Positions 30,263-40,979 of a DNA stretch of 64,000 bases are shown here, piece after piece. The notes beneath the pieces were generated by a model. The model saw nothing but the letters and a program-made list of their open reading frames with translations. It searched no databases and was not told where the DNA came from. The translations under genes and the position numbers were made by a program. Source of the stretch: Fallopia convolvulus (taxonomy: Eukaryota > Streptophyta > Magnoliopsida > Caryophyllales > Polygonaceae); assembly GCA_964016875.1 (NCBI GenBank), contig OZ024724.1, positions 39,083,786-39,147,785 on the forward strand. Direction: 5' to 3'. The stretch's first letter is position 1; each line of letters starts with the position of its first letter.

Positions 30263-32065
30263 GAAGAAGAGTCGCGTGCGAATGGTCGCCTGGGTGGGAA
30301 ATAAGAATAAATCTCGATCGTTCATTCCAAAAAATCAACGTCCCTTATTAAACATTCATTAAAAAAAATAAAATACGGCACAGACGAATTTTTCATGTAT
30401 TATTCGCGTATTTTTCAATAAAATACGACATGGACGAATTTTTCCCGAATTTTTCGAAAAATACGTTTTTATTAGACACACTCAGTTTGTTCATCAGAAA
30501 TAGCGATTTGTTCATCAATATTCACCAATTGTTCATCAATACTAACTAATTGTGCATTGAGTTTTTTGAGTTTGGTTCAAATGAAACAAACTCTTATCCT
30601 AAAACGAACTCTTATCCTAAAACGAATGCACTTTTCATAGTTAATAATGCACTTTTCATATAAAAGTGCATTGAAAAATAGAAAAAGTGCATTACGAAAA
30701 AGTGCACTAAAAAAATTTGAAAAGTGCACTAAAAAGTACGAAAAGTACAAATGCGAAAAAGTGCACTCTGAAGTATGAAAAGTGCACTACTAACTACAAA
30801 AAGTGCATTCGTTTTAGGATAAGAGTTAGTTTTAGGATAAGAGTTTGTTTTATTTGAACCAAACTCAGAGTTTTTTATGTAGTTTTTTATGCACATATAA
30901 TTAGTTTTGATATACCCATATTTGTTCATTGATATACCCCTATTTGTTCATTGATATGCCCATGGTATACCATTATTTGTTCATTAGTATACTTCTTTTT
31001 TGTTCATTGGTATACCATTATTTGTTCATTGATATACCCTATTTGTTCATGGATATACCCTTATTTGTTCATTGATATGACCTTATTTGTTCATTATTAT
31101 ACCCTTATTTGTGAATTGAAATAAACTTATGTTTTTATGTGTCAAGGCTATCAACTTGTACATTTAGGACTATTAATACCATCAACTTCTACATTTAGGA
31201 CTATCTATTTGTGCATTTTTTGCATTTATTTTGTGTTTTAAGGCTATCTTGATTCAAAGTATAATATGAATGAAATGCTTTAAGGCTAACTTGTCAATAC
31301 GAATGAAGTGCTCAATATAGTACCAAATTAAGATAAGTTTGATGTAGAAACTTGAATGCAAAAGATAATGGATAAAGAATTTGACTTTGCAATAATATGG
31401 TGTATGCTAAGAGAACGAGGTAGCAACAAATCGAAGAGTAGTGCTTGTGCCTTATTTAGTTATGAACAAATTGATGTCATTAATGAACAAATATGCATAT
31501 AACAATGAACAAATTGAGGTTACTAGTGAACAAATATGCATCTAGTAATGAACAATTATATGAAAAAGACAATGAACAAATATGCATAAACCAGTGAACA
31601 AATTGATGTTACTAATGAACAAATATGTACAAACCGATGAACAAATATGTCAAAACCAATTAATAAATATTTTCGTTTTTTATGAACAAAATCACAATGT
31701 TGATGAACATATTGAATTTAATTTTGATACACATTTGTTTATTTTTTATGTACAAACAATAGATTTTTGATGCACAAGCAATAGTTTATTTATACACAAA
31801 ATCACAGTTTTGATGAACAAAATCACAATTTTGATGAGCAAATCCACATTATTGATGAAAAAATCCACAATACTGATGAACAATCTGGGCGCGTGTCCTA
31901 TTTCCGTTTTATTCAAAACTACGCGATAATTCGCCAATAATTCGCCCGTGCCGTTTTTTCCCCTTTTTAAGTGAAATGATCAGCGCCTTTGATTTTTCTT
32001 GATCCAACGACTCTTGTTCTTTCTTATTTCGCACATGAGCGTCCATTCGCACGTGAACCAGACCC
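30263..32065 (-). mobile_element. Mutator-like element Y, non-autonomous
   Basis: 1803 bp flanked by a perfect 9-bp duplication TTATTTCAA (30254-30262 and 32066-32074), the length made by Mutator-family transposases. The inverted termini read inward GAAGAAGAGTCGCGTGCGAA and GGGTCTGGTTCACGTGCGAA. They match the two arms of element X in the opposite orientation, so Y is an inverted relative of X. The interior has the same quasi-palindromic arrangement of TTTGTTCAT and ATGAACAAA repeats. There is no transposase. A 301-bp fold-back MITE is inserted at 30567. Confidence 0.85.
30567..30867 (+). mobile_element. Fold-back MITE nested in element Y
   Basis: A 301-bp element has long inverted ends (TGAGTTTGGTTCAAATGAAA and its complement at the right), each continuing into an internally duplicated TCTTATCCTAAAACGAA-type stretch. 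An 8-bp duplication GAGTTTTT lies at 30559-30566 and 30868-30875. Element X keeps the empty site (rc of about 12098-12125 contains GTGCATCGAGTTTTTGAT), which supports the boundaries. The interior holds about ten copies of AAAAGTGCAYT. The 8-bp TSD suggests a hAT-type source; it is non-coding. Confidence 0.8.
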
Positions 32066-32074
32066 TTATTTCAA

Positions 32075-32541
32075 TTTATACTTGTTGGTTGATTGAAATT
32101 ATATTGAAATACAATAATTGACTGGAAGCAGTGAAAATCTAATGATTTTTGTTCGATGTTGATCTATTAGTGATATAAATGTCATAATCTGTTACGTTAA
32201 CTTAAATTGTATATTTTACAGAGATTAGTAAAATATTTTAAACTTTGAAATTTGTTTTACAAGTACTAATTACGCGGTTCATAGAGTTCAACATGAAGGT
32301 TCATAGTGTTCAACATGAAGGTTCATGAATTTTATATAATCAGTTCATTTAATAGAAAATCCATAAAATTTGTAAAGAAGACATTCGGCTCATTGGGTTC
32401 GACATGAAGTCTAAAACAACCATAAAAGCAATTGCAATGTAGCAAAGTGATTTGTCAAACACAAAGTAACATAAAAAAATAGACAAATTAATCTCCAAAA
32501 CACATAACAACTACTAAAAAGATAAATAGAGAACTAGAACT
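32075..32541. other. Spacer with GGTTCAT repeats, nothing coding
   Basis: AT-rich. GGTTCATAGAGTTCAACATG-like phrases repeat near 32275-32330. It could be the 3' UTR side of the small minus-strand gene. Confidence 0.4.
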
Positions 32542-33451
32542 TCAATGTTTAATCTTGGGAATGAAATAAGAATAATCTTGCGATAAGTGAAGAATGTAGG
32601 CATCACTAGCTTCATCGGGATCATCCAATGGAGCCTCATCAACACTAAAATCATTATCAAGTCCCTTCAATTGAACCTCATCAATGCTAGCATCATTATC
32701 CGAATGAAACAAGTTAGGATGACCGGAGCTTGATGAACAACCTAAAATAAAAAGGGGGGAAAAGAACCGATCTAGTAAAAATGTGCAAAATATCGTTTTT
32801 CAGTTGGTTCACAAATATTGTCATTGTGGTTCATAATATTAAACAAGTAGGTTCATTGAAAATAACAATGCGGTTCATATAAAATAACAATACGTATTGT
32901 AAGTGAAGCGATCCATCAAAAATCACAAGGGTACTAATTGCTGATTCAAAACAATCTTCTACTAGTAAATGTGGATAACTGGGCATAGACATATACACAA
33001 AGCATCATATCCAACAAAGGATACTAAGCACTTAACAATGTGATATTAAAATAATATGCAATATTCCAAGACATGATGAAAAGGTCATTTTAGATTGCAC
33101 ACTAAAACATCATCAATACATGAAAAGATGTTGCAATTTGTCAACATTATCTTCATATCCACAAATTAGAACAATATAGGCAATATTGCAAGACGTTTTA
33201 GCAAAACATCTTCATTGAGACATTTTATCAAACACTTTGTGAACAATCAAATAAACAAACAAATTTAAATTCTAGTTTTTATAAAATTTTGTTTCCAATC
33301 CCAGAACCAAGAGTACAACACATTTCTCCATGATCTCAAGCGACAAAGAACCCTAAACCACAACAAATTTAGGGATTATTTGAGAGCAATAAAGCATCCA
33401 CCAAGCAAAACTCTTCTTAAGCACTCTTCATAATCACTTACCTAAATTCAT
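32542..33451 (-). CDS. Possible two-exon small acidic protein, or gene N-terminal remnant
   Basis: On the minus strand an ATG at 33451-33449 opens a 10-nt coding exon ending at 33442, followed by a canonical donor GTAAGT. A T-rich acceptor (TTTTTATTTTAG) ends at 32742 and exon 2 runs 32741-32542 to a TGA. The two coding pieces total 210 nt, exactly 70 codons, and join in phase. The predicted 69-residue product is serine-rich at the start, strongly acidic in the middle (DEVQLKG, DEAPLDDPDEASD), and ends with SQDYSYFIPKI. That end vaguely recalls the acidic leader before the DNA-binding domain of FAR1/Mutator-type proteins; this is a weak similarity and an inference. It could be a truncated gene, a captured fragment or chance. 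Confidence 0.35.
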
Positions 33452-34000
33452 TGTTTCTTCAATTTGGAGTAAGAGTTTGTATCGATCGAATGGGAGATCG
33501 AGAGTATGTAATCTCGTACGTCGCGGTTGGCTTAAATCACGTAGGAGAGATTGTCTAGAAACACGCATGTTTAGGAGCTGGAAGTTATAAAAAAATAGAG
33601 GAGTGTAACAAAAATACCCTTCTAGCTTTAAAACATAGAAGAGTGTGAGTGTTGATAACAGTCCATCTGGACCCTTAATCTCACAAAATTAACGGATGAG
33701 AATTGTTCTCATTTTATAGAATAAGAATTGTTCTCATTTGATCCCCAATCACTATAAGAATCCTCTACCATAAAAATTATAATTTTACTTAAAGTTAAAT
33801 AAGGAATTTTTAATTTAAAAAAGAAAAAAAAATAATGTACTGCATATCATGATATAAATTCAGTTTTCAACTTAAATCTCTTACATAAATCATCTTATTA
33901 TAATCCAAAAACAATATCAATTAGATATATACACTGAACAAAAATCAATTAAAAATTATACAACTATCATTTATTAAAGATTATTAACCGTATCTAGCAA
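33452..34000. other. Spacer upstream of the small minus-strand gene
   Basis: AT-rich. A direct repeat GAATTGTTCTCATTT occurs twice near 33700-33741. No gene is recognised. On the minus strand this is where a promoter for the small gene would lie. Confidence 0.4.
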
Positions 34001-34588
34001 TCTATAACTATATATTAAAGGTATATTTTTTTGAACCACCATAACGATTCTAGCCCCACCTCATATTTAAAAAAAAATAATTTTTATTTCTATTATTATA
34101 ACTTATTTCTATTAAATTCTTTTTAACTATTTAAATTTATCTCTAACATCAAACAAATATCTTTTAGCATAACAATATCTTTTGAAAGCTTTCTTATACA
34201 AGTATTTAAAATTAAAGATAAAATATTTTGTATTTTAAAATAAATATAAATCTTTAACATATATATTTTGACTAATTTATTTATAGATATATAGTGATTT
34301 TATTTTATAAAAAAATAATGATAAATATTTATAATTTTTAAAATTGATAAAAATAGATAATAAAATATTTGATAGATATATTGAAATATTTGATAAACTC
34401 TAAATTTATGTTCATGAAAAGTAATAAAATATGAAGAATATAATATTTGATTAAAAAAATTATACATTCTACAAACAATAAATTACTTATATTAAAGTTT
34501 ATATTATATTTTTATCTATTCATATCCTATTTGTAATGTCTACAAAATATTGAATCGTAATCGTACATGGTACGACAGGTAGAACTAG
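34001..34588 (+). mobile_element. Short non-autonomous Helitron
   Basis: The 5' end TCTATAACTATATATTAAAG follows an A. The 3' end has a 6-bp hairpin (TCGTAC-ATG-GTACGA) then CAGGTAGAACTAG followed by T. The TC start, hairpin, CTAG end and insertion between A and T are the plant Helitron hallmarks. It is 588 bp, AT-rich, with no Rep/helicase coding sequence. Confidence 0.75.
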
Positions 34589-34875
34589 TGTATCTTAATT
34601 TGTTGAATTGTATCAAATTCCATATACCACAATTTTTCTAATCTATATCAAAGTATATATACGTTATGACCCTTGAAATTTATTAGTTTGTATTATATAG
34701 GATAAATTTATTTATTTTAATAGGGTTTATTTATTTTCAAATAAGATTTTAGTTTATAAAATAAGAATACTTAACTTATACCTTTAAGGTATAGTTTAAG
34801 ATACTTTAACCATATTTTAATTAGCTTTTTTAATTTGCTGGTGGGAAAATAATTCAACGATTTTCCTAACATATA

Positions 34876-35109
34876 CTCCCTCCGTTAAGCTGAACTTGTC
34901 ATTTTAGCCGGATTTTCTTGTTCAATAAAAATTGTCATTTGACTTATTTTAACCCATTTTTCCAATAACATCCCTATTAATTAAAGATATTTACATTAAT
35001 ATACAAATTAAGGCAAAAGATCTTAACAAGATTGAGGGTATTTGAGTAAAATAAAATAATTTTTTTAATTTTTAAGACAAATTCTAAAATGACACCTTAA
35101 CGGAGGGAG
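34876..35109 (+). mobile_element. Stowaway-type MITE
   Basis: 234 bp with inverted termini CTCCCTCCGTTAAG and its complement CTTAACGGAGGGAG, flanked by TA on both sides. These are the Stowaway (Tc1/mariner) terminal signature and TSD. It lies about 365 bp upstream of the RING gene start. Confidence 0.9.
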
Positions 35110-35404
35110 TATCCTTTAATTAGGTATAGGTTAAGATCCATATAATAGAAATAATTTATTTAGTTGTATTTATTTAATTTAATTTGTGTTTTGTTGCTTT
35201 ATTAACTTGTGTTTTGTTGCTTTCTTTCCAAGCATATACAATATTTCTTATTAGTACCAAAAATAAACACTTCGTATTAATTTACTCAACGCAACTAATT
35301 AATACCAATATACAAGGAAAGAATCTACGATTCTACATGACATTAAAGATTTTGTTTATATAACTTTCCAAATATAAATATTATACGCGGTACATGTACA
35401 CCTC

Positions 35405-35415
35405 TATATATAAAT
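35405..35415 (+). promoter_or_regulatory. TATA box of the RING-H2 gene
   Basis: TATATATAAAT lies 60-70 bp upstream of the first ATG, a usual distance for a plant gene with a short leader. The RNA start was not determined. Confidence 0.55.
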
Positions 35416-35474
35416 TGGTAGGTCTAAATTTTAGATCTCCCACGTACACAGCTTGCATTAATTAATCAAGCCTC

Positions 35475-36188
35475 ATGGCGATGTCGTGCAGCATTCACAA
35501 ACTCTACAGAAGCGACTGGGTTCTCCGAGCCCCCACCGCCGCCCAACAACCGCGGTGCACACTAATGGACGTCTCCATTGCATATGGATCGGACTCAGAC
35601 GCGTACGAGACGATCTGCCGCACCATCCCTTGCTTTTCTTGCTCCGGTTTCATCCGTTTCGAAGACTACTACACATATGCGAAAGCATGGTTGGCCAGCG
35701 CGATCATATACCGATACTTTCCACAAGTTCGCAAGCGCCGCGCTACGAGAGTTGTCGAGGACCTCATACTCACCACCCTCGGAGACGGCCACTTCCATTG
35801 CGGCGGTCCTTTCCCTGTTGTCTACGCCGTTTACATCAACTTCTGGCCGCATGTGAGTGCCGTTGAGATCGACGTTGATAGGGCAATCAGGGAATCACTC
35901 GAGGAGGCGGAACCCCGGGCGAAGCCCGCCACACTTGAGTCGCGGATAGGCCTCTACATGGTGAGATGCGGGCAAGAGAGCAAGGAGTTAGAGAGGAGTT
36001 GGAGCGAGTCCGAGCACGAATGCATGATATGCATGGATGAGATTGAGAAGCATTGCGAGTCGCTTACGATGCCCTGCTCCCATGTTTTCCACGAGAGTTG
36101 CCTGAACAAGTGGCTCGACAACAACTACGTGTGTCCGCTTTACCGATATGAGATGCCCTACGATGACTTGATGGATTCAATTAGTTGA
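35475..36188 (+). CDS. RING-H2 finger protein with altered last zinc ligand
   Basis: This single-exon frame of 237 residues is the only clear host gene. The last 55 residues form a RING-H2 finger, the fold that recruits E2 enzymes in E3 ubiquitin ligases: C183, C186, C201, H203, H206, C209, C220, with family spacing (C-x2-C-x14-C-x-H-x2-H-x2-C-x10-C-x2). The eighth ligand should be residue 223 in a CPLCR context, but the codon at 36141-36143 is TAC (Tyr). Zinc site and ligase activity may be impaired. The N-terminal 180 residues match no family I recognise; an acidic helix (REVSLEEAE-like) precedes the finger. No signal peptide or membrane segment is seen. Codon use is GC-richer than the flanks, and a TATA box precedes it. 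A fragment of a relative lies at 25212-25270. It may be a young paralogue or an early pseudogene. Confidence 0.85.
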   Translation: MAMSCSIHKLYRSDWVLRAPTAAQQPRCTLMDVSIAYGSDSDAYETICRTIPCFSCSGFIRFEDYYTYAKAWLASAIIYRYFPQVRKRRATRVVEDLILTTLGDGHFHCGGPFPVVYAVYINFWPHVSAVEIDVDRAIRESLEEAEPRAKPATLESRIGLYMVRCGQESKELERSWSESEHECMICMDEIEKHCESLTMPCSHVFHESCLNKWLDNNYVCPLYRYEMPYDDLMDSIS

Positions 36189-36668
36189 ACAACGACCACG
36201 CAAGAACGTACCACCGTTCATCCGAGAAGAAAGAAGATCAAGATATGAATGATACACCATACGTAGATTCGTCGACTTCAGTAGGTCGACCAACTCGAGA
36301 ACGCCGGCACCCCGCCTGGCTTAAGGATTATTATTAGTATTTTAATTTATTAATGTAACTTTTTAAATCGAGTTTATAAACTTCTTCATGGATTTTCTTT
36401 TCGGTTCTTTCTCATGACGTTTTTTATTGAACCGATAGAACAGCTGATATAAATACCGTAAATCAGTATCTTAAGAATAAGAAGAAGAAAGTTATTTTGC
36501 CCTTATCTCTCTTTCTCTGCCTCGTCTCCTTTTCCCCTGACACCGACCATTCCCCTTCCCCGGTTCCTTTGAATTCGTTTTACAGTGTCTTGGTACGGGA
36601 ATCCAAAGATTATCGTATTAATGAAATACGATATTGCATGCTTGTCCATAGATATGGTGTCTTTTTTC

Positions 36669-36792
36669 TCAATTGCATAACTTGTAACAGAAATCCGACT
36701 ACAATGATTATGTCCTTACTAAATTGTGTCTTTTTCTCAATTGCATTTGTAACAGAAATCCGACTACAATGATTATGTCCTTACTAAATTGA
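36669..36792 (+). repeat. Two-copy tandem repeat, 68-bp period
   Basis: TCAATTGCAT...TGTAACAGAAATCCGACTAC, then AATGATTATGTCCTTACTAA, occurs at 36669 and again at 36737 with only small differences, so the duplication is recent. Confidence 0.9.
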
Positions 36793-37484
36793 ATCTTGTT
36801 TCTTTTACAAAGTTGGATTTTTTTTTTCGCATTATGGCCTAACGCATAAAATAAGACTCTGTATTCATAAAAAAAATCCTTGGATTAGAATAATAAACCC
36901 CATTAAAAACAATTAATTTTCAATCAAAAAAGCTTGCCTAATGTGAAGTTTTATCCTATATATACCGGAAAACATTGATGATAATGTGTTATTAGTATTT
37001 CATCATCACCCTACAAGTTAGTGTAGGAATGTTAGTATTTAAGAATGGTAAACTTTAGTAAAGTCCACGCCTTAATTAAATTATACACCAGAAGTAAAAT
37101 AACATAAAATACTTATTAGACTTATTAAGTGGAAATCTCTCTCTTGAAAAGACTTCAAAAGTTTTTTACTTATCTTTATTAATATCTACTGGCAATATAT
37201 TAAAAAAGAATACTCCGAAGTCAACAATTATGCCTCTTTAGTCATTAGAAATTTGACAATCATTTATTCTATGACCAACCATACTCTCAATCGTACAAAA
37301 CACTTTCATAATATATGAATGTATCCTTTAAAAAACACAATATGAAACATAGATGCACACTTTTGCACTTGTTTGAATAGTCAATTCTCTATTTGTCAAC
37401 GGATAAATATTAAAAAGTATTTTCTGTAAGTATCTTTTCAATTTCATTGTTTATTATTTTCTTACCGAGTTTCATTTGGGTTGA

Positions 37485-37505
37485 TGTTGTTGTTGTTGTT
37501 GTTGT
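37485..37505 (+). repeat. (TGT)n microsatellite
   Basis: Seven TGT units, TGTTGTTGTTGTTGTTGTTGT. Confidence 0.9.
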
Positions 37506-37599
37506 AAATTATTGTTTGTATTATCGCTATAATGGAAGAATCTCTCTTAGTTGAAAGATAGAATTTCCACGTGGATTAAGAACCAAGATACCGCTTGCT

Positions 37600-37883
37600 T
37601 GGGTGACAGGTATTTTAGTCGGCCCTAGGGGGTGATTTTCGGCCCCTCCTACTCCCTTTCTTCAATTATAAATACATGTATTCTCCGTGTATGATAAGCA
37701 CATTTAATATTCGCTTGCAAGTCTTACCTTTACATCGACGTTCAATTGATGAACTACTCTTTTGACTTAGGCATCAAAAGGGGATTAGGGGGACCTAGGT
37801 TGAAGAACAAGTTTGGAACGGAAGGAGAAGAGGCAAAATTCAATGAGCATTCATTAGGGCAAAAAGGCGAATTTTTTAGCGCA
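37600..37883 (+). repeat. 3' portion of the Tat LTR with a TATA box
   Basis: A TATA box TATAAATA (37667-37674) follows a GGCCCCTCCTACTCCC stretch. The sequence then runs to a CA end directly before the PBS. The 5' end of the LTR is unassigned. Confidence 0.55.
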
Positions 37884-37884
37884 T

Positions 37885-37901
37885 TGGTGTCGTTTGTGGG
37901 A
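37885..37901 (+). other. Primer binding site-like sequence of the Tat element
   Basis: TGGTGTCGTTTGTGGGA resembles the TGGCGCCGTCTGTGGGA site of the LTR element at 50606, with CpG-decay-type changes. Confidence 0.6.
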
Positions 37902-37947
37902 AACGGAGATTCAAATCCACGAAAGTTTTGCATACAAGAAATTTACA

Positions 37948-38180
37948 TGGTGAGCAAAGCAGTAGAAGAGCGTCGCCTCAGGGTTCGCGCAAACCCTAGG
38001 CAACAACAAGACCGCGGTTTATCACCGCGACCGCGGCTAGCGCCAAAAGCAACAAGCGTTGTGAATTCGACGACGTTGGGGCAAGGTGCGAACTTGCCAA
38101 CCCCTTGTCAACCAGTCCACGTCCTTCTAGAGAACAATGGCCGACCGAGCCATGAGTCGGTTCGGGTGCACTCCCGATGA
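37948..38180 (+). pseudogene. Tat gag N-terminal remnant
   Basis: Reading from MVSKAVEERR after the PBS, the frame encodes a basic, low-complexity protein start (RVRANPRQQQDRG). It includes one GC-rich palindrome cluster (38010-38036, ACCGCGG then CCGCGACCGCGG) and stops at 38180. The capsid region expected next is missing. The frame can be extended upstream through the PBS and LTR, but that part is not coding. Confidence 0.45.
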
Positions 38181-38379
38181 CCCAAAGTCAAAATCTTGGT
38201 CGCAAATTGCATATTGATGATCAACCATCATCCAAATGACGGAACCTTAGCAAGGAAAAACTGATGGTTTCCTGGAGAAAATTTGGGACTTGTGCAAGCG
38301 GCGATGGTCGCGATTCACCCGATCGGCTGCGTGTGACGTTCGAGCAAGGCTTAACATTCTTGCCATAGGCTTAACATTC

Positions 38380-39538
38380 TCCTGAACGCAAAGCCAATTG
38401 TACAACGAGCAAGACGATCCTCTATTCAACATAATGAAGTCGTGGTTGCCGAAATAAAGAAGTTGCAAGAAGCCAAAGCTATATGGGAAGTGTGGTACCC
38501 GACTTGGTTGGCAAACACCGTCGTAGTCAAGAAAAAGACAGGAGATTGGAGAGTCTGCATGGACTTTACCGATCTCAACAAAGCATGTCCGAAGGACTTG
38601 TTTCCACTTCCAAAGATCGACCAGCTAGTGGATTCTACTACAGGCCACGAGTGAATGAGCTTTTTAGATAGATATTGAGGCTACCATCAAATCCCAATGC
38701 ATGAAGATGATCAAGAGAAAACCGCATTCATCACATCACAAGGGATTTTTTGCTATAAGTTGATGCCTTTTGGATTAAAGAACACCGGGGCAACCTTTCA
38801 GCGACTCGTCACCAAACTATTTGAATAAAAAATCCGGAAGATTGTTGAGTCATACATCGACGACATGGTGATCAAAAGTCAGAGGGCGTCTTCTCATTTA
38901 GACGACTTGCAAGATGTTTTCGACCTCCTTCGAGTATCCCGACAAAGGCTCAACGCCGCAAAATGCGCATACCTGTTTGGTTCGGGTAAATTCTTATGAC
39001 ACCTCGTCACTCGCCAAGGAATCGAATCAAGTCCGGATCAGATTCGAGCCCTCGACGCCATTACAAGCCCAAGTAACATTAAGGAGGTGAAAAGGTTGAT
39101 ATGAATGGTTGCAACCCTCAATCAATTCATTAGTTGGTCTTTGAATAAGTGCCAATCGTTCTTCAAAGCCTTAAAGAAGGGTCGCTTGTTCGAATGGAGC
39201 CAAGAGTGCGAGGAGGATTTTTAAAAGTTCAAAGCATATTTGCAGTCACCTCCAATCTTGATAGTGCACAAAAAAGGTGACAACTTGAAGTTATATCTAG
39301 CCGTGTCCCCTCACGTGGTTAGCGCTGTCTTGATTAAAGAGAAAAATGGAAATCAAAGACCGGTCTACTACACAAGGAAGACGTTGCTCGACGCCGCAAC
39401 AGGGTACTCGCCTATCGAGTAGTTGCTTCTAGCCCTAGTCACCGTATCTCGAAAGTCAACCACTACTTTCACGAGCACCCAATTCAAGTCGTTATGGCCT
39501 ATCCTATTCGAGTGCTCCTTACAAGCTTGGATCTCGAG
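38380..39538 (+). pseudogene. Tat pol remnant: reverse transcriptase and RNase H start
   Basis: One frame can be followed with several stops. NVNPNAKPIVQRARR leads into LANTVVVKKKTGDWRVCMDF, TDLNKACPKDLFPLPKIDQL and CYKLMPFGLKNTGATFQR. The catalytic YIDDM starts at about 38853. The thumb and connection follow (GIESSPDQIRAL, FEWSQECEEDF). The RNase H start (LYLAVSPHVVSAVLIKE, RPVYYTRKTL) runs up to LLTSLDLE, where a MITE interrupts. The in-frame stops are mostly single-base changes. The enzyme is dead. Confidence 0.85.
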
Positions 39539-40169
39539 TAGGGTTGTTCAAACTTGGACCGGACCGGACCAGATCGGAATTTTACGGTCCGGTCCAAGAC
39601 CGGGATCGAGACAGTCCATCCACGGTACAAATATTTTTGGAATTTCAAACCCGGTCCAAATCCGGGACCAAACAGGAAAATCCCGGTCTAGACAGTAAGA
39701 CCCGTTTAATTATAAGGTTTGTGTAATTTCTAATCTTTATTAATTTTTTTTACTTGGGTTTGTAATTTTTATAGGGAAATTGTTTTGATCTTAAGGAAAA
39801 TTAGAGACATATTTTAGTTCTTTATTGAATGAATCAAGTTCTTTGGCCAATTGAGAAAGTAGATATCAATTATCCGTTGTTATTTTTTACACAATGATAC
39901 AATTAACAAAGTACATGTTGATTGAACTATTTTGGTAGGTCTTTGACTAACTAATTAAAATCATCTTGTTTGATAATTTAATAAAGAGAGGAAAAAATAT
40001 CGTTGCAAGAGTAATGATCTACAATAATTATAATCCAGTCTAAACCCGAGATCGGACCATAATGGTCCGGTCCAGTTGACGGTCCAAATTTTTTTTAAAA
40101 TACGTCCACCGGTCTTTACCGAACCGTATATACTTGGTCCGGTTCGGTCCGGCCCGGTTGCACAACCCT
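39539..40169 (+). mobile_element. hAT-like MITE inserted in Tat pol
   Basis: Inverted termini TAGGGTTGTTCAA and (right, read inward) AGGGTTGTGCAACC bound 631 bp with subterminal CCGGACCGGACC repeats and an AT-rich, non-coding core. The flanks ATCTCGAG and AACTTGAG form an 8-bp duplication with two mismatches. The RNase H reading frame continues across the site (LDLE, then LERRVAKWAVELG). The hAT-type 8-bp TSD and terminus fit. Confidence 0.78.
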
Positions 40170-40374
40170 AACTTGAGAGAAGGGTCGCAAAGTGGGCGGT
40201 GGAGTTGGGACAATACGAAATCAAGTATATGCCTTAGACCCTTATAAAGGGGCAAGTGTTGGCGGATTTCATAGCCGAGTTCTCCATCATACCGATCAAC
40301 ACTGCAAGTGTGGCAAGCGAATTCGTGATCTCGAACAATCTCAAAAATCACGGAATTCAATCGACAACAAAAAA

Positions 40375-40479
40375 TCGCGGTCACGGCTTGCAAGGTCGTG
40401 GTCGTGGATAACCTCGAGAATGGGGATGTTTCCCTACTTTAGAGCATCGTGGTCAAGGCTCGTGAAACCGCGATTGTGG
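40375..40479 (+). repeat. Two CpG-decayed palindrome pairs in the Tat RNase H linker
   Basis: TCGCGGTCACGG (40375) pairs with TCGTGGTCGTGG (40396), and TCGTGGTCAAGG (40447) with CCGCGATTGTGG (40468). Both pairs are 21 bp apart. The differences from CCGCGATCGCGG are mostly C-to-T or G-to-A at CpG, as methylation-driven decay would produce. Confidence 0.7.
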
Positions 40480-40979
40480 CTTACCCCGAAAATGCAGCAG
40501 AGAGTGGATCCTTGAATCAATTGAGCAAGTAACAATCAAGGATCTGGAGCTTTTATTGTACTTACTTCACCTACCAATTAGGTGCTTCAGCTCGCCGTAC
40601 ACCTTGGATTCGACACCAACAACAATGAGGCCGAATATGAAGCATTAATACTCGAATTAGAACGACAACTAGTCTCAGGATTGCCACCTTGATCATTTTG
40701 TCTGATTTGCAGGTGATAGTGAACCAAGTGATGGGGCATTATGAAGCCAAAGGGTCAAAGATGCTCAAATATACGGAGAAAGAGAAAGCAATATGCTAGA
40801 AGAATTCAAGTTGTTTGATCTTAAACAATGCTCGCAGGATCAAAACAAATTTGTTGATGCCTTAGCAACGTCGATTGCCTGCTCGAGAGGCTCGATCAAT
40901 ACCTCGATACATGTCGAAGTTTCAAGATGTCTAGATATTGGCGCCACAACCGAAATCGCAAGCCATGATATGCTCGCAG

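Larger units (their letters stand above)
36189..37559. other. AT-rich intergenic DNA 3' of the RING gene
   Basis: No credible gene. It contains a two-copy tandem repeat (36669-36792) and a (TGT)n run (37485-37505). The start of the Tat LTR that ends at 37883 probably lies in the right part but could not be placed. Confidence 0.55.

Noticed and set aside
37746..37947. Open frame starting in the Tat LTR and running through the PBS
   Set aside because: The LTR end and PBS lie inside it. Only the part from the ATG after the PBS is plausible gag.
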